This document shows, in pieces, positions 7,608 to 13,889 of a stretch of 64,000 bases of DNA (position 1 is its first letter; each line of letters opens with the position of its first letter). Location of the stretch: the NCBI RefSeq assembly GCF_042683125.1, contig NZ_JBHUIY010000019.1, forward strand, positions 13,524 to 77,523. The letters are read 5' to 3'. The translations under genes were made by a program, and so were the position numbers. The notes under the pieces were generated by a model. The model was not told the origin of the DNA. It did no database searches and saw only the letters and a program-made list of their open reading frames with translations. Source of the stretch: Phaeospirillum tilakii (lineage in GTDB: Bacteria > Pseudomonadota > Alphaproteobacteria > Rhodospirillales > Magnetospirillaceae).

Positions 7608-8483
7608 TCAGCCCTTGGCCTTGATGGTCTGGTACAGCTCCAGCGCCTGGGCCGGCGGCAGGTTCTGATGGATCACGGCGTTGATCGCCGCCATCATCCC
7701 GTGCGGGCAGTCGGACTGGAAGATGTTGCGGCCCATATCGACACCGGCGGCGCCCTGCTGGACGGCGTTGTAGGCCATGGTCAGCGCCTCAAGCTCGGGC
7801 AGCTTCTTGCCGCCGGCCATCACGATCGGCACCGGGCAGGAGGCGGTGATGGTCTCGAAGCCCTCGGCGACGTAGTAGGTCTTGACGTACTGGGCGCCCA
7901 GTTCGGCGATCATGCGGCAGGCGAGGCGGAAATACTTGGCGTCGCGCACCATGTTCTTGCCGACGGCGGTGACGCCCATCACCGGCATGCCGACGCGCAG
8001 GCCGGCATCGACCAGCCGGGTCATATTATGAATCGAGCGGGTCTCGAACTCGCCGCCGATGAACACCTGGATGCCGACGCCGGAGGCGTTGAGCCGCACC
8101 GCGTCTTCCATGTCCATCGCGATCTGCTCGTCGGACAGTTCCTTGAGGATCGACGGCCCGCCGCTGGCGCGCAGCACCATCGGCTTGTGCGAGGCGGCCG
8201 GCACCATGGTGCGCAGCACGCCGCGGGTGCAGAACAGCGCGTCACAGTCCGGCAGCAGCGGCAGGATGTTGAGGTCGATCCGCTCCAGCCCGGTGGTCGG
8301 CCCCTGGAAATAGCCATGGTCGATCGCCAGCATCACGGTGCGGCCCGAGTCCGGCCGGAACACGCGGGCGAGGCGGTTCTTCATGCCCCAATCGTACTGA
8401 CTGGCGCCCTTGACGGGATAGGAGGGGGCCACCTGGGGTTGGTCGGCCTGGAATCTGGTGCCTTCGATGTCGGCTTCCGCCAT
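7608..8483 (-). CDS. lsrF: LsrF-type thiolase/aldolase (DhnA family)
   Basis: A 291-residue class I aldolase-fold enzyme, the same length as E. coli LsrF. In the E. coli autoinducer-2 pathway LsrF transfers an acetyl group from 3-hydroxy-5-phosphonooxypentane-2,4-dione to CoA. Conserved blocks seen: DWGMKNRLARVF, LAIDHGYFQGPTTGLERID, the Schiff-base Lys region AQYVKTYYVAEGFE, VPIVMAGGKKLPE and GVDMGRNIFQSD. The start at 8483 (MAEADIEG) reproduces the E. coli length. No lsrK, lsrR, lsrG or transporter gene is nearby, so the enzyme may act on another phosphorylated ketose or diketone. The closely related archaeal-type aldolases are the alternative. It is divergent from trpF. Confidence 0.85.
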   Translation of the reverse strand: MAEADIEGTRFQADQPQVAPSYPVKGASQYDWGMKNRLARVFRPDSGRTVMLAIDHGYFQGPTTGLERIDLNILPLLPDCDALFCTRGVLRTMVPAASHKPMVLRASGGPSILKELSDEQIAMDMEDAVRLNASGVGIQVFIGGEFETRSIHNMTRLVDAGLRVGMPVMGVTAVGKNMVRDAKYFRLACRMIAELGAQYVKTYYVAEGFETITASCPVPIVMAGGKKLPELEALTMAYNAVQQGAAGVDMGRNIFQSDCPHGMMAAINAVIHQNLPPAQALELYQTIKAKG

Positions 8484-8621
8484 GACGTGCTCTCGATCGC
8501 AAGGGGTTGACAGGGGACCCGCCATCCCGTTGGATCGGCGGGCGATTTTGCGCGCCAGAATGCACATTTCGCCCGGCTTGGACAAGGCGCCCGGCGGGCG
8601 GCGACGGGAAGGAGCCCTGCT

Positions 8622-9275
8622 GTGCCGGTCGAGATCAAGATCTGTGGCATCACCGAGGAGGAAACGGTCGAGGCGGCGCTCGACGCCGGGGCCGATCACC
8701 TCGGGCTGGTGTTCTTCGCCAAGAGCCCGCGCGCGGTAACGCCGGAACGCGCCGCCGAGCTGGTGTCGTGGCTGCCGCAGCCGATCAGCCGGGTCGGGCT
8801 GTTCGTCGATCCCGACGATGCCCTGCTCGACGCGGTGCTGGGGGCGGTCCGGCTCGACCTGCTCCAGCTCCATGGCAACGAAAGCCCGGAACGGGTCGAG
8901 GCGATCCGCCAGGAATACGGCCTGCCGGTGATGAAGGCGATCCCGGTGGCCGAGGCGGCCGACCTCGCCGCCGCCGAGGCTTATCTCGGCGTCGCCGACC
9001 GGCTGCTGTTCGATGCCCGCCCGCCCAAGGGCGCCGCTTTGCCCGGCGGCAACGCCGCCAGCTTCGACTGGAGCCTGCTGGCCGGCAAACGCTGGCCGCT
9101 GCGCTGGATGCTGGCCGGCGGGCTGACCCCGGCCAACGTCGCCGAGGCGATCCGCGTCACCGGAGCTGCGGCGGTCGATGTCTCCTCCGGGGTCGAAACC
9201 GCCCCGGGGCGCAAGGATCCCGACCTGATCCGCGCCTTCATCGCCGCCGCCCGCGTCCCCCCGGCCGCCGCCTGA
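8622..9275 (+). CDS. trpF: Phosphoribosylanthranilate isomerase
   Basis: A 217-residue TIM-barrel enzyme of tryptophan biosynthesis, of normal length. It converts N-(5-phosphoribosyl)anthranilate to the 1-deoxyribulose phosphate form in the cytosol. Seen: KICGIT near the N-terminus (catalytic Cys8), DHLGLVFFAKSPR, VGLFVDP, LLQLHGNESPE, LLFDARPPKG, and the phosphate-binding end LAGGLTPANVAEAI followed by VDVSSGVE. The start is GTG at 8622, supported by GGGAAGGAG ending 7 nt upstream. The trpB and trpA genes that usually follow are not next to it; rpsT and dnaA follow instead. Confidence 0.94.
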   Translation: MPVEIKICGITEEETVEAALDAGADHLGLVFFAKSPRAVTPERAAELVSWLPQPISRVGLFVDPDDALLDAVLGAVRLDLLQLHGNESPERVEAIRQEYGLPVMKAIPVAEAADLAAAEAYLGVADRLLFDARPPKGAALPGGNAASFDWSLLAGKRWPLRWMLAGGLTPANVAEAIRVTGAAAVDVSSGVETAPGRKDPDLIRAFIAAARVPPAAA

Positions 9276-9283
9276 TTTCCCTG

Positions 9284-9313
9284 TTGACGGCGGCGGCGGC
9301 CTGCCCTTATAAA
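9284..9313 (+). promoter_or_regulatory. Sigma-70 type promoter of rpsT
   Basis: TTGACG at 9284-9289 and TATAAA at 9308-9313 are separated by 18 nt, and the rpsT start lies 43 nt downstream. This is one of the best matches to the housekeeping consensus in the window. Confidence 0.65.
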
Positions 9314-9355
9314 CGCGCCTTCGAATTTGCCAACCGAGCTGCAAGGTTTTGATCC

Positions 9356-9628
9356 ATGGCCCATCATTCTTCGGCTAAGAAGCGCATCCGTCAGACCGAG
9401 GCTCGTACCGAGGTCAACCGCGCCCGCGTCAGCCGTATCCGCAGCTTCGTCAAGAAGGTCGAGCTGGCGATTTCCTCCGGCAACGCCGATGCCGCCAAGG
9501 CCGCCCTGGGCGATGCCGAGCCGCAGCTGATGAAGGGCGTTCAGGCCGGCGTGCTGCACAAGAACACCGCGTCGCGCAAGGTGGCCCGTCTCGCCGCCCG
9601 CGTCCGCGACATGAAGCCGCTGGCCTAA
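9356..9628 (+). CDS. rpsT: 30S ribosomal protein S20
   Basis: A 90-residue, strongly basic helical protein that binds 16S rRNA in the small subunit. The opening MAHHSSAKKRIRQ is typical (family motif NxxSAxKRxR). The internal blocks RVSRIRSFVKKVE and LHKNTASRKVARLAARV, which cover most of the C-terminal half, also match the family. Codon use is more biased than in neighbouring genes, as expected for a ribosomal protein. It has its own promoter and an intrinsic terminator, so it is probably monocistronic. The location before dnaA is a common alphaproteobacterial order. Confidence 0.97.
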   Translation: MAHHSSAKKRIRQTEARTEVNRARVSRIRSFVKKVELAISSGNADAAKAALGDAEPQLMKGVQAGVLHKNTASRKVARLAARVRDMKPLA

Positions 9629-9662
9629 AGGCCACGGCCGCACCATCCACTTACGACGTTTT

Positions 9663-9700
9663 GGAAGGGCCGCGTCCGCCCGGGCGCGGCCCTTCCTGTT
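9663..9700 (+). terminator. Intrinsic terminator of rpsT
   Basis: A perfect 12-bp stem (ggaagggccgcg at 9663-9674 with cgcggcccttcc at 9685-9696) has a 10-nt loop and a short T-containing tail (tgtt). It begins 34 nt after the rpsT stop. Confidence 0.7.
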
Positions 9701-10116
9701 GCCCGTTCCCATCGGCATTTCGATGGACTTTTACCCTTTTCGCGAGCAGGAAATCCCAAACCCTTGTCCCCCCAGGGTGTCCGGGAATGCAAGCGAAAAA
9801 TTTCACCATTCGGACACCGATGTTGTTGCCTGGAGACAGCTCGATGGCTAGTCTTGCAGCGCTCGTCGGGCATACTAAAGTGTTCCTTCGGGCTCTCAAA
9901 AAAATCAAGACACCGGGAACGCCGCGAGTATCGCTTCTATGTGATGCGGGACACAGAGTGCATTTCGCCGGGTATGGTAATCGCGTGAGCATGTAGTTTG
10001 CTGACTTGGTTAATGAGCAGTAACACCCGCAATCTGTTCTGGGCTGTCGCGGGCAACGCCGACAGGCGACGGCAGCCGAACGTGGTGTGGGACGCATGAC
10101 CCGCGAAGGCGACGAG
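9701..10116 (+). other. dnaA upstream region without a recognisable gene
   Basis: About 400 bp of lower-GC sequence between the rpsT terminator and dnaA. It presumably holds the dnaA promoter. I found no good match to the DnaA box TTATCCACA on either strand, so it does not look like a DnaA-box-rich origin. Short open frames here lack coding composition. Confidence 0.5.
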
Positions 10117-11619
10117 ATGGTCCGCAGCATGGGTCCGGATTTCCGGGAAGATGGCACGGGTGCCCTGGGCGCCGCGTCCGTCGGGCTTACGGCGGGGGAT
10201 CGGGGATCAGCAATGGCACAATCTGAGTGGGATCGGGTCAAAACCAGGCTGCGCGACGAGGTGGGTGATTCCGCCTATCGCTCGTGGCTGCGGCCGATCA
10301 CCGTGCATGGCATCAGCGACGGGGCGGTCCGCCTTGCCCTGCCGACGCGCTTCCTGCGCGACTGGGTCGCCACCCATTACGGCGAGCGCATCCGCACCCT
10401 GTGGGGGGCGGAGAACCCCGCCATCCATAACGTCGAGATCGTGGTCGAGACCGCCCGCGCCGCCGCCGTGCCGGTTCCGGCCGCCGCCGGCGCCCCGGCC
10501 GCCGCCCCGCCGCCGCCCGCCGTCGCCCTGCCCGCCGCGCCGGCCGCTGCGGCCCCGGCCGCCGCCGGCGAGGCCGCCGTCAACGAGATGGACGAACTGG
10601 GCGCCCTGCTCGACCCGCGTTTCACCTTCAAGAATTTCGTCGTCGGCAAGCCCAACGAATTCGCCTGGGCGGCGGCGCGCCGGGTGGCCGAGGCCGACAG
10701 CGTCTCGTTCAACCCGCTGTTCCTCTATGGCGGCGTCGGCCTGGGCAAGACCCACCTGATGCACGCGATCGCCCACCACATCCGCGAACGCAATCCCCGC
10801 CGCAGCGTGCTGTACCTCTCGGCCGAGAAGTTCATGTACCGCTTCATCCGGGCGCTGCGGCACCAGGACACCATGTCGTTCAAGGAGCAGTTCCGCTCGG
10901 TTGACGTGCTGATGATCGACGATGTCCAGTTCATCGCCGGCAAGGACGCGACCCAGGAGGAATTCTTCCACACCTTCAACGCCCTGGTCGATCAGGGCCG
11001 CCAGATCGTGATCTCGGCCGACAAGTCGCCCTCCGACCTCGAGGGGATCGAGGAACGGCTGCGCTCGCGCATGGCCTGCGGGCTGGTCGCCGACATCCAC
11101 GCCACCACCTACGAACTGCGCCTCGGCATCCTTCAGTCGAAGTCGGAGCAGATGGGGGTGCTGGTGCCGCAGAAGGTGATGGAGTTCCTCGCCCACAAGA
11201 TCTGCTCCAACGTCCGCGAGCTGGAAGGGGCGTTGAACCGCGTCGTCGCCCATTCCCAGCTGGTCGGCCGCGCCATCACCCTCGAATCGACCCAGGAGGT
11301 GCTGCACGATCTGCTGCGCGCCTCCGACCGCCGGATCACCATCGAGGAGATCCAGAAGAAGGTCGCCGAGCATTTCAACATCAAGCTGGCCGAGATGTCC
11401 TCGGCGCGCCGCTCCCGTCAGGTGGCCCGGCCGCGTCAGGTGGCGATGTATCTCGCCAAGCAGCTCACCAGCCGCTCGCTGCCCGAGATCGGCCGCAAGT
11501 TCGGCGGCCGCGACCACACCACCGTGATGCATGCGGTCAAGAAGGTCGAGGAGCTGAAGGAAAGCGATCAGGGCTTCGCCGAGGATGTCGAGCTGCTGCG
11601 GCGGATGTTGCAGGGCTGA
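10117..11619 (+). CDS. dnaA: Chromosomal replication initiator protein DnaA
   Basis: The AAA+ ATPase that opens the chromosomal origin. Domain I starts with MAQSEWDRVKTRLRDEVGD and includes SWLRPI. Domain II is an Ala/Pro-rich linker. Domain III has the Walker A motif GGVGLGKTHLMHA (near residue 206) and Walker B LMIDDVQFIAGK (near 264). Domain IV ends with the DnaA-box-binding signature FGGRDHTTVMHAVKK. The start is uncertain. ATG 10117 (500 residues) has GAAGG 7 nt upstream, while ATG 10213 (468 residues) begins exactly at conserved domain I; both are in frame, as is GTG 10087. A family A repeat follows the gene and separates it from the flagellar operon. Confidence 0.97.
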   Translation: MVRSMGPDFREDGTGALGAASVGLTAGDRGSAMAQSEWDRVKTRLRDEVGDSAYRSWLRPITVHGISDGAVRLALPTRFLRDWVATHYGERIRTLWGAENPAIHNVEIVVETARAAAVPVPAAAGAPAAAPPPPAVALPAAPAAAAPAAAGEAAVNEMDELGALLDPRFTFKNFVVGKPNEFAWAAARRVAEADSVSFNPLFLYGGVGLGKTHLMHAIAHHIRERNPRRSVLYLSAEKFMYRFIRALRHQDTMSFKEQFRSVDVLMIDDVQFIAGKDATQEEFFHTFNALVDQGRQIVISADKSPSDLEGIEERLRSRMACGLVADIHATTYELRLGILQSKSEQMGVLVPQKVMEFLAHKICSNVRELEGALNRVVAHSQLVGRAITLESTQEVLHDLLRASDRRITIEEIQKKVAEHFNIKLAEMSSARRSRQVARPRQVAMYLAKQLTSRSLPEIGRKFGGRDHTTVMHAVKKVEELKESDQGFAEDVELLRRMLQG

Positions 11620-11623
11620 GGCT

Positions 11624-11776
11624 GTTACGCGGGCTCTGCCCGCACGCCTCGCGTGCGAGACAACCATGTTACGCGGGCGCTGCCCGCGCGCCCGCCGGGG
11701 CGATGCCCCGGCCCCCCTTTTTATTCATCGATAAGAAAGCGCGGGGTTCGGGGCGCGGGGCGGCCGCCCCGCCTAA
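11624..11776. repeat. Intergenic palindromic repeat, family A, copy 4
   Basis: Opens with acgcgggctctgcccgc, repeats acgcgggcgctgcccgcg, and contains ccggggcgatgccccggccc with an AT-rich loop around ttattcatcgataagaaag. It follows dnaA and precedes the flagellar operon on the same strand. Confidence 0.75.
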
Positions 11777-11875
11777 CGCCTTGGTATGGCGCGCGAAGCC
11801 CCCGGATCCGACTTAAGTGTTTGTTAAAGCGTAAGGGTTCACTCTTTCGGTCTGGCAGACTCGCCGGGGAATGGA

Positions 11876-12178
11876 ATGAGCGACACCCAGTCAGACCCAC
11901 CCTCCGCGCCGCCTCGGCGGACCAGTGCGGTGGCGTTGCGTTTCGATCCGGCGGAGAACGACCTGCCGGTGGTGGTCGCCACCGGCCAGGGCGAGGTGGC
12001 GGAAAAGATCCTCGAGATCGCCTTCGCCAACGACGTCAAGGTTCGCACCGATCCCGATCTGATCCAGGTGCTGGGCGCGCTCGAACTGGGCAGCGTGATT
12101 CCGGTCGAGGCGATGGTGGCGGTGGCCGAGATCCTGGCCTATGTCTATCGCGCCACCGGCCGGGCGGTGCCGACATGA
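11876..12178 (+). CDS. flhX: FlhB-like cytoplasmic protein (FlhX)
   Basis: A 100-residue protein matching only the cytoplasmic C-terminal domain of the flagellar export gate protein FlhB: AVALRFDPAENDLPVVVATGQGE near the start, then EIAFANDVKVRTDP, LGALELGSVIPVEAM and VAEILAYVYR. It has no membrane segment and no NPTH autocleavage motif. FlhX proteins in other bacteria can partly replace the FlhB C-terminal domain in switching export substrate specificity. It is the first gene of a tightly packed operon with fliO and fliP; its TGA overlaps the next ATG (ATGA). The call follows from sequence and context; the exact role is inferred. Confidence 0.82.
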   Translation: MSDTQSDPPSAPPRRTSAVALRFDPAENDLPVVVATGQGEVAEKILEIAFANDVKVRTDPDLIQVLGALELGSVIPVEAMVAVAEILAYVYRATGRAVPT

Positions 12179-12471
12179 GCGCCCCGCCCCCGCCCTCGCG
12201 CGAGGAGTGGCTGCGCGCCGAACTGGTCAAGGCGTCGTCGCTGGTCGGCACGGCGCGGCGGCTGCTGGCCACCGGCACGATGGTCGATCTGACCGCGCTG
12301 GAAGGCCGGATCCGCCTGATCTGCGACGGGGTGACCCGGCTCGAGCCCGACAGCGGCCGCACCCTGCGCGCCGACATGGAAGCGCTGCTGGCCGACCTCG
12401 ACCGTCTCGCCGCGGCGCTGGAAGCGGCCAACCCCTGTCCCGGCGAGCCCGGCGGTGGAACCCCCGGCTGA
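12175..12471 (+). CDS. Small helical protein of the flagellar export operon, function unknown
   Basis: A 98-residue protein whose start overlaps the flhX stop (ATGA) and whose stop overlaps the fliO start (TGATG), so translation is coupled on both sides. It is predicted mostly helical, with the segments REEWLRAELVKASSLVGTA and LRADMEALLADLDRLAAALE, and a Pro/Gly-rich tail. No signal peptide or membrane segment is seen. I do not recognise the family. The size, helical character and place between flhX and fliO would suit an export chaperone of the FlgN/FliT type, but that is a guess. Confidence 0.75.
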   Translation: MSAPPPPSREEWLRAELVKASSLVGTARRLLATGTMVDLTALEGRIRLICDGVTRLEPDSGRTLRADMEALLADLDRLAAALEAANPCPGEPGGGTPG

Positions 12472-12773
12472 TGGAAACCGTCTCCTACCTGCGCTTCGTG
12501 CTGGCGCTGGTCACCGTTCTCGGCCTGATGTTCGCCCTGCTGTGGGCGCTGCGGCGCTGGGGGCTGGGCGGGATCGCCCCGCTCAACCGGTCGCGTCGGC
12601 GCCGACTGGCGGTGATCGAGGCCCTGCCGCTTGATGCCCGCCACCGGCTGGTGCTGGTCCGGCGCGACGACCAGGAACATCTGCTGCTGCTGGGCGGCGG
12701 CAGTGCCACCGTGATCGAACGCAATTGTCCGCCCGCCCGCTTTACCCTGCCCAGCCCGGAGACCAAGCCATGA
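12471..12773 (+). CDS. fliO: Flagellar biosynthesis protein FliO
   Basis: A 100-residue protein with one N-terminal membrane helix (residues 5-28, YLRFVLALVTVLGLMFALLW), a basic stretch (NRSRRRRL) and a short cytoplasmic domain LAVIEALPLDARHRLVLVRR...EHLLLLGG, which is the FliO signature. FliO assists assembly of the FliP ring in the flagellar type III export gate. The start overlaps the preceding stop, and its own TGA overlaps the fliP ATG. Confidence 0.88.
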   Translation: METVSYLRFVLALVTVLGLMFALLWALRRWGLGGIAPLNRSRRRRLAVIEALPLDARHRLVLVRRDDQEHLLLLGGGSATVIERNCPPARFTLPSPETKP

Positions 12774-13516
12774 GGCTGCCCCGCCACCGTTTGCTGCTCG
12801 GCCTGCTGGCCGGGATCGCGACCGCGCTGGTGGCCGGGCCGGTGCTGGCGCAGTCGCTCAACATCGACCTCGGCGGCGGCCCCGGCAGCGCCACCAGCCG
12901 GATCGTCCAGCTGGTCGCCCTGACCACGGTGCTGTCGATCGCGCCGTCGATCCTGGTGATGATCACCTCGTTCACCCGCTCCGTGGTGGTGCTGAGCTTC
13001 CTGCGTCAGGCGCTCGGCACCCAACAGAGCCCCCCCAACATGGTGATGATCAGCCTCGCGCTGTTCCTCACCGCCTTCGTGATGGCGCCGACCTTCGAAA
13101 AGGCCTGGGATACCGGGTTGCAGCCGATGATCGACGGCCATATCGACGAGATGGAAGGGTTCGAGCGGGCGATCAAGCCGTTTCACGCCTTCATGAGCCG
13201 CAATGTCCGCCCGCAGGACCTCAAGCTGTTCATGGACCTGTCGCGGGCCAAGGAGGTCGCCACCGCCGAGGAAGTGCCGCTGACCGCGCTGATCCCCGCC
13301 TTCATGATCAGCGAACTGCGCCGCGCCTTCGAGATCGGCTTCCTGGTGTTCCTGCCCTTCCTGATCATCGACATGGTGGTCGCGTCGGTGCTGATGAGCA
13401 TGGGCATGATGATGCTGCCGCCGTCGATGATCTCGCTGCCGTTCAAGCTGATCTTCTTCGTGATGGTGGACGGCTGGTATCTGGTGGTCGGCTCTTTGGT
13501 CCAGAGCTACGGCTAA
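12770..13516 (+). CDS. fliP: Flagellar type III export gate protein FliP
   Basis: A 248-residue integral membrane protein of the export gate core. A cleavable signal peptide occupies residues 1-23 (LLLGLLAGIATALVAGPVLAQ). FliP blocks seen: TVLSIAPSILVMITSFTR, LSFLRQALGTQQSPPN, TAFVMAPTF, FMISELRRAFEIGFLVFLPF, and SMGMMMLPPSMISLPFKLI near the C-terminus. The start at 12770 overlaps the fliO stop. The usual fliQ and fliR do not follow; instead there is a family B repeat and a convergent gene, so the gate genes are split in this genome. Confidence 0.96.
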   Translation: MRLPRHRLLLGLLAGIATALVAGPVLAQSLNIDLGGGPGSATSRIVQLVALTTVLSIAPSILVMITSFTRSVVVLSFLRQALGTQQSPPNMVMISLALFLTAFVMAPTFEKAWDTGLQPMIDGHIDEMEGFERAIKPFHAFMSRNVRPQDLKLFMDLSRAKEVATAEEVPLTALIPAFMISELRRAFEIGFLVFLPFLIIDMVVASVLMSMGMMMLPPSMISLPFKLIFFVMVDGWYLVVGSLVQSYG

Positions 13517-13642
13517 CGCCGTTATTGGGCACTCGCCCAAACCCCCTTCTTTTTCGAAGGCTCAATTCGCGTTAAGTCGGCATGGCTGGCAGAATGCCTT
13601 GCCATTCGACACTGTCCAGTCTGGTTCCTCTCGGATTTCGGG

Positions 13643-13811
13643 GTGATGTGGGCTCCGCCCACGCCCGCCAAGGGCCGCAAGGCCCTTGGAACCCATTGGG
13701 GATCGGGCGCAGAGCGGCCTTTCAGCTTGGGCGCGGGTGTTTGCCGCGCGAAGGGCAAGGAAAGGGTTCCAAGGGCCTTGCGGCCCTTGGCGGGGGCGGG
13801 CAGAGCCCGCG
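13643..13811. repeat. Intergenic palindromic repeat, family B, full copy 1
   Basis: A 169-bp element: gtgggctccgcccac, cgccaagggccgcaaggccc, a less palindromic centre (cagcttgggcgcgggtgttt), then gggttccaagggccttgcgg and gcgggcagagcccgc. It is closely matched over its whole length by 35717-35885. A family A-like block (ggggcggcagcccc) follows near 13852. It sits between the convergent fliP and mscS stops. The rest of the 13517-13889 gap shows no gene. Confidence 0.85.
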
Positions 13812-13889
13812 AATTGAGCCTCTTCCCAAAGCCTCCGGGCGGGGCGCGGGGCGGCAGCCCCGCAGGGGGCCACCGCCGGCTTGGGGCGC

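Noticed and set aside
9661..9996. Frame of about 110 codons between rpsT and dnaA
   Set aside because: It starts inside the rpsT terminator, lacks GC bias at third positions and has no ribosome-binding site.
11800..11875. Sigma-54 or sigma-28 promoter for the flagellar operon
   Set aside because: TGGCAG is present upstream of flhX, but the GC element at the correct distance is not, and no clear sigma-28 pattern is seen.
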